Shown one piece after another: positions 24,626 through 33,259 of a DNA stretch of 64,000 bases. The first letter of the stretch is position 1. The number at the start of each line of letters is the position of its first letter. This stretch comes from Paenibacillus pectinilyticus. GTDB lineage: Bacteria; Bacillota; Bacilli; Paenibacillales; NBRC-103111. The DNA is taken from the NCBI RefSeq assembly GCF_001700435.1, contig NZ_LYPC01000010.1, positions 221,106 through 285,105 on the forward strand, read 5' to 3'. A program made the position numbers and the translations under genes. The notes beneath the pieces are model-generated. The model saw only the letters and a program-made list of their open reading frames with translations. It searched no databases and was not told the DNA's origin.

Positions 24626-26094
24626 GGGCTCACCTCATGAGATTCTTTAGGAAACACCAGCGTCTTCACAATGACGGGGATCGTTCGGTTCGCAATAAGC
24701 TCGCCAAGATCGATATAATCACCGAAGCTGGGGTGAATGCCATCCACACAGACGATGCGAGGCTTTCCCTGGCATCCAAGGGACAATAATTGGCCCAATG
24801 CTTTGGCTATATCTTGATCGCAGAGGATAACTGCCGTTTGTTCCGCTGCCAAATAGCGGGTTATTAGTGGGATGAGATGATTCGCAAGCTCCTGTAATCG
24901 TTTATATGTAAAGGCATATGGAGAGCTCAGAGCTATAGCAAAAGGTGCCTTCTCCACTTTTCCATATAGTCTCGTGGCAGATTCGAACAATTGGTTCAGC
25001 TGTTCTGGACATGTGTCTGCCTCTAGATGAAGCTGAAGCTGCACGATCGGCACATTGCGCATAGGTAGCGTGCCTGCATCCGCATGGACAGTCGACCCGC
25101 TAAGCTCCATACTCTGTAGACCCGCTCCGATGACGGTCGCTCGGTGTGTTTGGGCAGCCTTTACAAGTGTAAATCCCAGCTCCGTGAACGTTTCTTGAAT
25201 GGCTTGCGCAAGCGCCGGTCCGATATCACCATATTGCGATATCTCTGCCATAGTTGTGACTGAAGCACCTGTGGCTAGAGCTGCAATTCCCCCAGACAGC
25301 ATCCATTCATCAGCTTGCGGGATCTGTGTCGGAAGCTCGCCGAGAACCAAAAGCTTCGCTCCATTTGTTGCGGCTTGATCATGGTTTCCACTCGCAAGAA
25401 AATGACCTACTGTTCGAGCCATCTGCCTCGTCAATTGATGAATGACGCTGCTGTCGGCAATCTGATCAGGCGCAATAGCAAGCCTATTCATCACTAACCA
25501 GTCATGAATCGCAGGCGACACATAGGTCACCGTCCCGTCCGTCTTCAAACGAATAAGGCTTCCGCCCATATGAAAAGTAACAGTTGCCATGGGGATGCCG
25601 TTGCGAAACCAGGCGACGTTCGCAGTCCCGCCGCCAATATCCATATTGGCTACTGTGTTGTGCAGCCTCAGTGAGCGTTCTGCTGCGCCTGATCCTTTGC
25701 CTGCCATGATGGCTTCCAGATCGCTTCCAGCTGTCGCCACCACAAAAGCACCAGCCTGCTCCGCAAGCTTGTGAAGCAGCGCTTCGGTGTTCGTTTTCGT
25801 CGCGGTTTCGCCCGTCATGATCACAGCGCCGCTTCCGATATCAGCTAATCCGACGCCAGCGTGCCCCAACTCTGCCTCTAAAAGCTCTGATAAAGCCATC
25901 GCGTCTATCGTGACGTGGTCCGTAAGCGGTGTCCGGTACATCGGGCTGGCATACAAGAGCTTTCGTGCTGCGATCGCATCCTGCGAAATTGTAAAAGACG
26001 GACCTCGCGCTGCGATCGTGATTTCACTTAGAACGAATTTGGTCGTACAGGTGCCGATATCAAGGCCTACACTGATGAGCTGTGTTTCCTTCAA
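24622..26094 (-). CDS. eutA: ethanolamine ammonia-lyase reactivating factor
   Basis: 490 residues. An actin-like ATPase of the reactivase type: phosphate-1 motif SVGLDIGTCTTKFVLSE, VIMTGETATKTN, and phosphate-2 type ANMDIGGGTANVAWF. EutA exchanges damaged cobalamin for fresh adenosylcobalamin in the EutBC lyase. Starts with TTG, with GAGG 7 bases before; first gene of eutABC, so the operon promoter should be in 26100-26260, where I see no T-box, B12 riboswitch or other known element. Confidence 0.92.
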   Translation of the reverse strand: MKETQLISVGLDIGTCTTKFVLSEITIAARGPSFTISQDAIAARKLLYASPMYRTPLTDHVTIDAMALSELLEAELGHAGVGLADIGSGAVIMTGETATKTNTEALLHKLAEQAGAFVVATAGSDLEAIMAGKGSGAAERSLRLHNTVANMDIGGGTANVAWFRNGIPMATVTFHMGGSLIRLKTDGTVTYVSPAIHDWLVMNRLAIAPDQIADSSVIHQLTRQMARTVGHFLASGNHDQAATNGAKLLVLGELPTQIPQADEWMLSGGIAALATGASVTTMAEISQYGDIGPALAQAIQETFTELGFTLVKAAQTHRATVIGAGLQSMELSGSTVHADAGTLPMRNVPIVQLQLHLEADTCPEQLNQLFESATRLYGKVEKAPFAIALSSPYAFTYKRLQELANHLIPLITRYLAAEQTAVILCDQDIAKALGQLLSLGCQGKPRIVCVDGIHPSFGDYIDLGELIANRTIPVIVKTLVFPKESHEVSP

Positions 26095-26260
26095 GGTTCA
26101 TCCTCACCCCTTTAGAATGAAAAAGACGCCACACAGATGCCCCTCTTGACCAGACGGTTTCTTGTTAGCGCCAAACTTGATGCTTTATATTTTGAAAATG
26201 ATATTATTAGAACGAGCACATTTGTGCCGATTGAGCAGTCTGTTGCATGATCTCAATTGT

Positions 26261-27529
26261 TCACCTAGTCGCATATACCTTCACACAGTCGCCCCGCTGA
26301 AACCCTTGCCCTCCTGCTGGCAGCCAAATCAAGCAATCGGCATCTTTGATCGATACCATGATACTCGACTTATCAATACCAGCTGGTCTGACCCATAAGG
26401 AACCCTCTTCGACGCGAGTCGTACCTCGTACATAACGGGGATAAGCCGATGGTTTGTCATATGGAACGTCCAGATAGGCTGTATACGCTGCTGGTTCATC
26501 TTTCGGGTTCCCTAACATGGCTTCAATCAGCGGCTTCGCAAACAATTCAAAACCCACGAACGAGGCGCCCGGATTTCCTGACAAGGCCACGAGCAGTTTA
26601 CCCTGCCAAACTGCCGCACTCGTCGGTGTGCCTGGACGCATCGCTACTTTATTAAATAACAGCTTTCCGTCGAATCTTCCGAATAGATCTACTAAAACAT
26701 CATAATCACCGACAGAGACTCCACCGGAAGTTAAAATGAAATCGACATGCGGGAGCACCTCTTGCAGAGCTGCTTCCACGTGCAGCGGATCATCGGGGAG
26801 AACTGGCATGATCACAGCAGTTCCACCCGCGGCCTCAACCTGCGCGGCCAACATATAGCTGTTGCTGTTACGGATTTTCCCTGGCAGAAGCTCATGCTCT
26901 ACTTGCAATAGCTCTGACCCCGTTGAGAAAATAGCCACTCTCGGCCTTCGATGCACCATGACTTCGGAGTAACCGAAAGTCGCTAAGATCGCGGCTTCTC
27001 CCGGACCGATCAAAGTTCCGCGTTCTATCAGCAGCTCTCCAGAGGCAACTTCACCAGCAATCGGAGTTATATTACTAGCTGCGAGCACATTTTTTTTGAT
27101 GCTAACCTTCGCATCCCGCCCTATCTCATCTTGCAGCGAGTCCGTCATCTCCAGCATCACCACAGTATCTGCCCCATCTGGAACAGGTGCTCCTGTCATA
27201 ATGCGGGCTGCTGTTCCTGCTTGGATGGATTGCCGTGGCACCGTTCCACTTGGGATTCGTTCTATGACCCGTAAGACAACAGGAGCATGTGGCGTTGCTT
27301 CTCCAATATCCTTAGAGCGAACGGCATAGCCATCAACACCCGACCTTCGAAAATGTGGCACCGCATGATCCGCGTAAATATCTATCGCGAGTCTTCTTCC
27401 GTAGGACGACTGCAAGAGAACAGATTCTGATTCTGTGGGTTCAACATATTCGTAAAGTGTCGCTCGTGCCTCTTCCACGGAGATCACGTTACGGCCAAAC
27501 CTAAGCTTCATTTCACTATTCACTTGCAC
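26261..27529 (-). CDS. moeA: molybdopterin molybdenumtransferase
   Basis: 422 residues. MoeA domains in order: N-terminal domain with SVEEARATLYEYV, RSGVDGYAVRS and TGAPVPDGADTVV, the MoCF-binding core (RVAIFSTGSELL, IRNSNSYML, SGGVSVGDYD, ALSGNPGASFVGFELF), and the C-terminal beta domain (DCLIWLPAGGQGFQRGD). It inserts molybdate into adenylated molybdopterin. GTG start with GGGAGG 6 bases upstream, 17 bases after moaA, so the two are one operon. Serves molybdoenzymes such as the sulfite-oxidase-like protein a little upstream. Confidence 0.95.
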   Translation of the reverse strand: MQVNSEMKLRFGRNVISVEEARATLYEYVEPTESESVLLQSSYGRRLAIDIYADHAVPHFRRSGVDGYAVRSKDIGEATPHAPVVLRVIERIPSGTVPRQSIQAGTAARIMTGAPVPDGADTVVMLEMTDSLQDEIGRDAKVSIKKNVLAASNITPIAGEVASGELLIERGTLIGPGEAAILATFGYSEVMVHRRPRVAIFSTGSELLQVEHELLPGKIRNSNSYMLAAQVEAAGGTAVIMPVLPDDPLHVEAALQEVLPHVDFILTSGGVSVGDYDVLVDLFGRFDGKLLFNKVAMRPGTPTSAAVWQGKLLVALSGNPGASFVGFELFAKPLIEAMLGNPKDEPAAYTAYLDVPYDKPSAYPRYVRGTTRVEEGSLWVRPAGIDKSSIMVSIKDADCLIWLPAGGQGFQRGDCVKVYATR

Positions 27530-27546
27530 CCCATGCCTCCCTAATG

Positions 27547-28551
27547 CTAGCCGCCAATTTGTGACATTCGGCGATTCGTTGGCGTATGCGACTGTTCTTC
27601 ATTCATCAGTGCCTGCGCCATTTCATGATTTTGCGGTTTGATATCCAGCGCACGGAAGAACAAATCTTCGACCGCTGCATCGTCCCCGATATACTTTCTC
27701 ACGTTGAATTCATCAGACCAATACAAGCACGGCTTGATATTGCCATCCGCCGTTAGGCGCAGCCGATTACAGGTTTCGCAGAAATGATCACTAATCGGAT
27801 GGATAAGGCCGAAAGAGCCTAACGCGCCTTTGATACGATAATTTTGCGCAGGACCGTTTCCGTACACAGCGTCGGAAGCTGTTGCCTCCCAGCCCATTTC
27901 CTTGCAGCGATCGAGGACCGTTGTCAGGGAAAGATATCGGCTCTTCCAGTCTTCATCCTGATGACCGATCGGCATATATTCAATAAACCGCACTTGAATC
28001 GGACGATCGATCGTCATTTGCAAAAAGTCAGCGATTTCGTCATCATTGATGCCCTTCATCAGCACCACATTTAGCTTAATTGGTGTAATACCTACCCGAT
28101 AAGCTTCCTCAATAGAAGCTAGCACGCGACGGATATCTCCACCGCGTGTAATCATCGAGAACCGATCCGCTTTCAATGAATCCAAACTAATATTTACACG
28201 GGTCAACCCTGCCGCCCGAAGCTTTTCCGCTCGTGATGCAAAGTAGATCCCATTTGTCGTCAACGCAATATCTTCTATTCCAGGAATTTGGGATAGCCTA
28301 CCAATAAGTTGCTCCAAGTTTTTACGAACCAAGGGCTCCCCGCCGGTTAGTCGCAATTTGCGAACACCAAGGCCAGCTAACACACGGACAATCTCTGTGA
28401 TTTCATCAAAAGTTAACAGCTTCTCATCCGGTTCAAATTCCATTCCTTCTTCAGGCATACAATATACACAACGCAAATTACAACGATCCGTCACTGAGAT
28501 GCGCAGGTAATCATGCATCCGTCCAAAACGATCCACTAACTGTTTTGGCAT
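27547..28551 (-). CDS. moaA: GTP 3',8-cyclase (molybdenum cofactor step 1)
   Basis: 334 residues. Radical-SAM cluster motif CNLRCVYC near the N-terminus, RLTGGEPLVR for SAM binding, and the second C-terminal Fe-S cluster in CETCNRLRLTADGNIKPCL. It ends with Ile-Gly-Gly, the conserved GG tail needed for activity. The enzyme converts GTP to 3',8-cyclo-dihydro-GTP, then MoaC (not in this window) makes cPMP. First gene of moaA-moeA. Confidence 0.97.
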   Translation of the reverse strand: MPKQLVDRFGRMHDYLRISVTDRCNLRCVYCMPEEGMEFEPDEKLLTFDEITEIVRVLAGLGVRKLRLTGGEPLVRKNLEQLIGRLSQIPGIEDIALTTNGIYFASRAEKLRAAGLTRVNISLDSLKADRFSMITRGGDIRRVLASIEEAYRVGITPIKLNVVLMKGINDDEIADFLQMTIDRPIQVRFIEYMPIGHQDEDWKSRYLSLTTVLDRCKEMGWEATASDAVYGNGPAQNYRIKGALGSFGLIHPISDHFCETCNRLRLTADGNIKPCLYWSDEFNVRKYIGDDAAVEDLFFRALDIKPQNHEMAQALMNEEQSHTPTNRRMSQIGG

Positions 28552-28636
28552 AGGAGTTCACCTTCTCTCTCCGTCCATTATGGCATATTTTCTAACAAAA
28601 TCCTAGATTCTCTAGTACCTTTATCTGGTAAATTAA

Positions 28637-29248
28637 CTATAATGATAGATTATCTAACATGTCTTTATACTCATCTGGCGTATTGATATTCACAGCAAAA
28701 TCCGTTCGGATATGTCGCTCCTCGAAAAATGCAGCCTGTGCAGGCTGCCAATCCAAATGGTCAAGCAGCCCCATTAAGCGATAACTCTCTTCCCGCAGCA
28801 GCAATTCGGCCTCGCTCCCCACATCTCTGGCATAAATGCCATGCAGCGGATGCAGACGGCCATTCAACTCGGGAATGATCGCATCCACATTGTTCTCTCT
28901 GCACACCGTCAGCATCGCTTCCGCAGCTTCCCCCGAGATATAAGGCATATCACAGCCGACAATCCAAAGATGAGATGCTTGCGCGACACTGGATGCGGCA
29001 TGAATGCCGCTTAATGGCCCCTTCTGCAAGTAAATGTCACTAACACATAGCACATCGTGATCCCACGCGGCAAGCATCGGCTGTAAAGTATCAGGCTCAT
29101 TCGTCACGACGATCACTTGTTGACACCAGCGTGCCATTTCCTTCAACTGCCTTAGCATAATAGCTTCCCCCTGCACAGGGAGGAGCGCTTTAGATTGGCC
29201 TCCCATGCGTCGGTTTAGCCCTCCAGCTAATATGACCCCCGTCATCAT
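28637..29248 (-). CDS. mobA: molybdenum cofactor guanylyltransferase
   Basis: 203 residues. Nucleotidyltransferase start GVILAGGLNRRMGGQSKALLP with the consensus LAGG.SxRMGxxK, followed by VGCDMPYIS, which holds the metal-binding Asp. Adds GMP to Mo-MPT to give the bis-MGD-type cofactor precursor. Its ATG overlaps the stop of the MOSC gene (ATGA). A sulfite-oxidase-type enzyme would not need MGD, so a DMSO-reductase-type molybdoenzyme probably exists elsewhere in the genome. Confidence 0.93.
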   Translation of the reverse strand: MMTGVILAGGLNRRMGGQSKALLPVQGEAIMLRQLKEMARWCQQVIVVTNEPDTLQPMLAAWDHDVLCVSDIYLQKGPLSGIHAASSVAQASHLWIVGCDMPYISGEAAEAMLTVCRENNVDAIIPELNGRLHPLHGIYARDVGSEAELLLREESYRLMGLLDHLDWQPAQAAFFEERHIRTDFAVNINTPDEYKDMLDNLSL

Positions 29249-29889
29249 GCTTCAAGCTCCGCCAGTCTTTTCTGAAATGATTGCTTCCAGCTGTCCGATA
29301 GTGCCTCAATCCCTGCAACTCTTTTGACCGCTTCCAGATTGAACCTATCGTGGTACTTGATCTGATTGGCAAATGCAACCGTCACTGCCTTCTCATCTCT
29401 TGCGATAAGTCTCATCTCAGAATCAGGAGCAATGTAGCCCTCTTTCAGCACGCGAAAATAATACCCGGTGTAACCCGTCTCTTGTACATGAAGAGCTGCT
29501 TCTGGCCAATCCATCCGCTTCGCTAGTTTATGACAGGGCTGACGAGGCTGTGAAACTTGCACAATCACCTCATCAATTGCAAACGTATCCCCAATACAAA
29601 TGTCGTGTTCTTGTAAACCGCGTATCGTTAAATTCTCACCAAACGTACCGGCTTCCAGCTCATGGCCGCGCAGCTTTTCCCAATAGACATAGTGCTCCTC
29701 TGGATACGCACAAATGGCTTTGTCAACGCCGCCATGAAAGTTCAAATCAGCTTGCCCATCTCCCTCTATCTGTACCTTCGATACAAACAAAGAGGAGCTG
29801 ACCGGCGTCTTATAGATCCCCGTAGTCAGCTCTTTGCCTTGATATTGTATGGTTTGGGGTAGCCCCACGTTAATGGATGTAATTTTCAT
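29245..29889 (-). CDS. MOSC-domain protein (YiiM-like)
   Basis: 214 residues. MOSC fold features: GDGQADLNFHGGVDKAICAYP, TFGENLTIRGL, and QPRQPCHKLAKR with the conserved Cys that binds Mo cofactor or a sulfur relay. YiiM-type proteins reduce N-hydroxylated compounds using Mo cofactor; others act in cofactor sulfuration. Overlaps mobA by 4 bases, which ties it to molybdenum cofactor metabolism. Confidence 0.92.
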   Translation of the reverse strand: MKITSINVGLPQTIQYQGKELTTGIYKTPVSSSLFVSKVQIEGDGQADLNFHGGVDKAICAYPEEHYVYWEKLRGHELEAGTFGENLTIRGLQEHDICIGDTFAIDEVIVQVSQPRQPCHKLAKRMDWPEAALHVQETGYTGYYFRVLKEGYIAPDSEMRLIARDEKAVTVAFANQIKYHDRFNLEAVKRVAGIEALSDSWKQSFQKRLAELEA

Positions 29890-29983
29890 GGCAAATGTCC
29901 CTCATTTTCGAACAGGATTCTTTGCCCTTACTATACCAAAAACCTTCAAAAAAGTCAGTGCCCATCCTGTCCGAGCTTGGTAA

Positions 29984-31354
29984 TTACGCGTTAGATCTTC
30001 CGACCCAAGCATCGTTGTCATAGCCCCGTACTTCCCAATAACCCATGTGCTCTTTATCGATCAGTTCAATACCTTGCAGCCATTTCACTGATTTATAGGC
30101 ATACATTTGCGGTACGATCAATCGAACGGGTCCGCCTAATTGCTGCGGAATTGGCTTCCCGTCCATCATGACAGCGACCATAATATCGTCCCCGTTCGCT
30201 TGGCTTAAGGAAAGAGCATCCGTATATACTTTATCTCCCGAGTAAAATTTCACGAATTTCGCAGAGGATTGAACGCCTGCAGCAGCTAACATTTCCTTCA
30301 GCGGGATACCTTCCCATGTACATTTGTACACGGACCAACCCGTCACACAATGGAAATCACTGACTTGCACGGTCCGCTTCAGTTTCAGGAATTGCTCCCA
30401 GTTCCACGCGTTGGGGTTATCAACGAGACCCGAAATCGCGAATTTCCAGTTGTCGGATGAAAATGCCGGAATTTCCGTCACCGTGTAGACACGGAAATTC
30501 CCTTTCGCTCCTCCGCCTACAACCGCGGCGGAGTCCGGCAATGGCTCTGGCGGCGGCAGCATGCGGTTGCCGTCGTTCGCCACATATTCGTCGGTTGCGG
30601 AGCCGCCGTTATCCAATGCGCCTTTTATCCAGCGATAAAAGGCCGGTCCGACCGCGATCACGAGCAGCAGCCCTGCGACGAGTCGCAGGAATGACGCGCG
30701 TGTGATCGGTGATTCCTTCAGCGCGGCGATAACCGCCTGCGCTGCCGTGCGTGACGTGGCGTCATTCGCCGCCACGGGAGCCTTTTCCGCCGCTGCGACG
30801 CTTGCGGCGGCAGCAGGGGCTGGCACCGCCGAACGTGTCACCGGCGGTTTGCCTGCGGCAGCGGCTTGCTCGAGCCGCTGTTGGCGCTTAAGCCATCGGC
30901 TGCGCGAGATGGCGTGGTACACGGCATACGGCACTCCGACCCACGTGAGCAGGTCATGCACAAAGAGTGCCGAGTTGTTCCATGCGGGCGGCATGTGTCG
31001 GAACTGCCACAGGATTACGCCTGATCCGGCCCAGCCGAGCAACAGTGCGAGCACGAACACTAGATTCGCGCGTTGATTAGGCCGCGTACGGATCTGCCGC
31101 CAATGTTTGCGAATCATTGGCGCGTACAGAATCAGCAGCAGAATCGAGGCAATGCCTAAATAAATGTGAAGCTGCTTCAACGTCACACGAAAGCTTCCGA
31201 GATCCCCGCGGATTGCGCCAATACTGAGCACAATCCCCGTCGCCGTCAGAAGCAGCAAAATCCAAGCATTCCAGCTATGTATGGCATTTAACCGCTTACC
31301 AAATGACTGTTTTAGCCAGCCTCTTTTGGACTCCATTCTCGCCACATCCTTCAT
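29984..31354 (-). CDS. membrane-anchored sulfite-oxidase-like molybdopterin oxidoreductase
   Basis: 456 residues. The N-terminal third has about four membrane helices with histidines suited to haem ligation (AIHSWNAWILLL, LKQLHIYLGIAS, LFVHDLLTW, YAVYHAI), i.e. a cytochrome-b561-like anchor. An Ala/Pro-rich linker (about 165-215) and another helix (LRLVAGLLLVIAVG) lead to an oxidoreductase_molybdopterin domain (about 280-450) with DFHCVTGWSVYKCTWEGI, whose Cys is the Mo ligand, and GGPVRLIVPQMYAYKSVKW. Likely oxidises or reduces a substrate outside the membrane (sulfite, or Met-sulfoxide as in MsrP), exchanging electrons with quinone through the anchor. A second ATG at 31336 with AGGA upstream may be the true start. 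A CTTAC-type repeat in its promoter links it to the neighbouring two-component system. Confidence 0.85.
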   Translation of the reverse strand: MKDVARMESKRGWLKQSFGKRLNAIHSWNAWILLLLTATGIVLSIGAIRGDLGSFRVTLKQLHIYLGIASILLLILYAPMIRKHWRQIRTRPNQRANLVFVLALLLGWAGSGVILWQFRHMPPAWNNSALFVHDLLTWVGVPYAVYHAISRSRWLKRQQRLEQAAAAGKPPVTRSAVPAPAAAASVAAAEKAPVAANDATSRTAAQAVIAALKESPITRASFLRLVAGLLLVIAVGPAFYRWIKGALDNGGSATDEYVANDGNRMLPPPEPLPDSAAVVGGGAKGNFRVYTVTEIPAFSSDNWKFAISGLVDNPNAWNWEQFLKLKRTVQVSDFHCVTGWSVYKCTWEGIPLKEMLAAAGVQSSAKFVKFYSGDKVYTDALSLSQANGDDIMVAVMMDGKPIPQQLGGPVRLIVPQMYAYKSVKWLQGIELIDKEHMGYWEVRGYDNDAWVGRSNA

Positions 31355-31402
31355 TCGTTATGTACGTTCAATCGATCTATGTACCTATCATAACGCATAA
31401 AT

Positions 31403-31429
31403 ATTAAGAAAGGCTTACAAACACCTAAT
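31403..31429 (-). promoter_or_regulatory. candidate response-regulator site A (sulfite-oxidase-like promoter)
   Basis: Plus-strand blocks ATTAA, CTTAC, CTAAT start at 31403, 31414, 31425, i.e. every 11 bases, 49-75 bases upstream of the gene. Weaker version of the arrays at 32117 and 34053. Confidence 0.45.
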
Positions 31430-31450
31430 ATTATCTCCCAGTTGAAATAC

Positions 31451-31482
31451 AATGAGCCTGCCATCTCGGCAGGCTCATCATT
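31451..31482 (-). terminator. terminator of the Met-rich stalk gene
   Basis: GATGAGCCTGCC / GGCAGGCTCAT perfect stem, five-base loop, just downstream of the stop. Confidence 0.85.
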
Positions 31483-31493
31483 TGTCATGCTGC

Positions 31494-32066
31494 TTACTTC
31501 AACAAATAAGTATCTACAAATGCTTTTGGCACATAGGTCATACTATTAATTAGCATAGGAGCGTACATCAACATGCCAGCCATTCCGCCATCTTGAATCG
31601 TCATGCTGTCAATCTGAATGACAAACGTACTTCCCATCATCATATGCTTATCGCCCATCATTCCCTTATCATCCATCTTCTTATCGCCCATGTCACCCAT
31701 CATCATCTTCGTCAAAACGATCGAACGTGTTGCATCCTGCCAAGTCACTTTGAACCCGAGCGATTCGGCTACTTGGCGCAGCGGGACTAGTTCAGTGCCA
31801 TCTTTCATCATCGTTTGAATTCCCGAGTAATCAACCTGCTTTGCCATCATTTCTTCAGCGCTAGCCATCGTTGGCAAGGCCAGTGTACAGGCAACAACGC
31901 CCACAAGCAGTGCTCTTTTCCAAGATAACCTTGTTCTCGACCTCACGTTCGTCCCCTTCGCGTTCCATGTATCCTCCATACTCATTTCATGCATCCCTTT
32001 CCACTCCTTCGTATTTTCCTTTGTCGCCACTGCTGTCATTCGGTTCATTTCATTCATCTCTCTCAT
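31494..32066 (-). CDS. secreted stalk-domain protein with Met/His/Asp-rich insert
   Basis: 190 residues. After a charged Met-rich N-terminal tail comes a signal-like helix (KRALLVGVVACTLALPTMASA, about 50-70), then one copper-amine-oxidase-like stalk repeat (LVPLRQVAESLGFKVTWQ) and its C-terminal half (MTYVPKAFVDTYL). Between them lies a segment of about 30 residues dominated by Met, Asp, Lys, Gly and one His (MMMGDMGDKKMDDKGMMGD). Such Met/His clusters often bind Cu(I), so a role in metal binding or Met-oxidation sensing outside the cell is possible, but it is inference. The translation start is uncertain among several ATGs; 32066 has GAGG upstream. Its promoter carries a five-unit 11-bp array. 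Confidence 0.75.
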   Translation of the reverse strand: MREMNEMNRMTAVATKENTKEWKGMHEMSMEDTWNAKGTNVRSRTRLSWKRALLVGVVACTLALPTMASAEEMMAKQVDYSGIQTMMKDGTELVPLRQVAESLGFKVTWQDATRSIVLTKMMMGDMGDKKMDDKGMMGDKHMMMGSTFVIQIDSMTIQDGGMAGMLMYAPMLINSMTYVPKAFVDTYLLK

Positions 32067-32116
32067 CCCTTTCCTCTCTTACCTGCTCTTCTCATCACCT
32101 AATTTATCGTGCCAAG

Positions 32117-32165
32117 CTTACCAATCACTAACGAGAGTCTTACGAAACACTTACAGGAGGCTAAC
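32117..32165 (-). promoter_or_regulatory. five-unit CTWAC array at 11-bp period (site B)
   Basis: Plus strand: CTTAC 32117, CTAAC 32128, CTTAC 32139, CTTAC 32150, CTAAC 32161, each separated by exactly 6 bases. Helical phasing means all five face one side of the DNA, the hallmark of an OmpR/PhoB-type regulator binding in tandem. It lies about 50-100 bases upstream of the Met-rich stalk gene. Confidence 0.8.
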
Positions 32166-32195
32166 AAAAAAAAGCCCAGCATCACCTGCCAGACT
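32166..32195 (-). terminator. terminator of the two-component operon
   Basis: GTCTGGC-AGGTGAT-GCTGGGC hairpin (with G.U pairs) followed by TTTTTTTTG on the minus strand. Confidence 0.6.
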
Positions 32196-32209
32196 CTTTC
32201 CCCTATCCA

Positions 32210-33259
32210 CTATGATTTATAAATCGGCATCGTAAACCAGAATCGGCTTCCGTCTCCCGCGTCACTCTTATGACGTTCAACACCAATCGTTCCACCGTGC
32301 AGCTCAATGATCGATTTTGCAATGGCCAGTCCGAGGCCAGCTCCGCCGCTTGCCCGTGTCCGGGAGGGATCTGCCCGATAGAAGCGATCGAAGACGCGCT
32401 CCCTATCTCCCTCATCAATCCCATGCCCTTGATCGGCAATACTCAGACGTACGAACTGTTCTGACATAGGCTCAGCCTGGATATCAATCCTGCCGCCAAC
32501 AGGTGAATGCCGAATCGCATTGTCCAAAATATTAGCAAGCACCCGCTTCATTTCCTGCGGCATGATCGCCACTGGCGGCAATCGATCCGGAAGATCGACT
32601 TCAACCTGCATCCCTTTTTCCTCTAGCTGAAAAGCCAAGCTCTGCAACCCATCCACCAACAAATGATCCACATGGTATCGCTCAGGAACGAATTCCGTGC
32701 CTCCCGCATCTAGCTGGGACAGCTTAAACAATTCTTGAATGAGCGCATCTAAGCGCCCCGTCTCCAGTCGAATCGTCTGCAAATACCGTTCGAACGTCGG
32801 CTTATCAGCAATGACATCATCTTGTAAGGCTTCGACGAAGGCCTGAATCGAGGCCATTGGCGTTCGCAGATCGTGCGAAACGTTCGCTACCAGCTCTTTA
32901 CGCGATGCTTCGGCAGACCGAATTTGCCCGAAACTCTCGTTCAATTTTCCCGTCATCCGATTAAATTGCTCAGCCAGTCGTTGGAATTCAACAGGACCAA
33001 TCTGAGGCACTTTGCCTTTAAAATGACCCTCCGCAATATGTGTCGTTTCTTGTGTAATCGCTTGAATTGCTTTCTCGAGCGGTCTCGTCATGAAGTAATG
33101 AATGAGCATCGATACCCCCGCCGCGCTAAGCGTGACGGTCGTGAGGATTACAACATCCTTCCAATTCAATAACATATATTGATAGCAGATAAATAAGGTC
33201 AGCAGAATCATGCCCGTGCTTACCCCGCTCGCGATTAGCAAATACATCCGCAGCTTCAT
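32210..33259 (-). CDS. sensor histidine kinase
   Basis: 349 residues. Two membrane helices very close together (about 5-25 and 37-55), so almost no external sensor domain. HAMP (TRPLEKAIQAITQETTHIAEG) then HisKA with ELVANVSHDLRTPMASIQAF (phospho-His) and HATPase with NILDNAIRHSP, DQGHGID and GGAGLGLAIAKSI. The response-regulator gene overlaps its start by 4 bases. The short loop suggests intramembrane or partner-dependent sensing; the adjacent Met-rich exported protein could be such a partner (inference). Confidence 0.92.
   Translation of the reverse strand: MKLRMYLLIASGVSTGMILLTLFICYQYMLLNWKDVVILTTVTLSAAGVSMLIHYFMTRPLEKAIQAITQETTHIAEGHFKGKVPQIGPVEFQRLAEQFNRMTGKLNESFGQIRSAEASRKELVANVSHDLRTPMASIQAFVEALQDDVIADKPTFERYLQTIRLETGRLDALIQELFKLSQLDAGGTEFVPERYHVDHLLVDGLQSLAFQLEEKGMQVEVDLPDRLPPVAIMPQEMKRVLANILDNAIRHSPVGGRIDIQAEPMSEQFVRLSIADQGHGIDEGDRERVFDRFYRADPSRTRASGGAGLGLAIAKSIIELHGGTIGVERHKSDAGDGSRFWFTMPIYKS

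Noticed and set aside
26095..26260. Adenosylcobalamin riboswitch before eutA
   Set aside because: The spacer is only ~165 bases and lacks the B12-box (GCCACTG) and other conserved elements.
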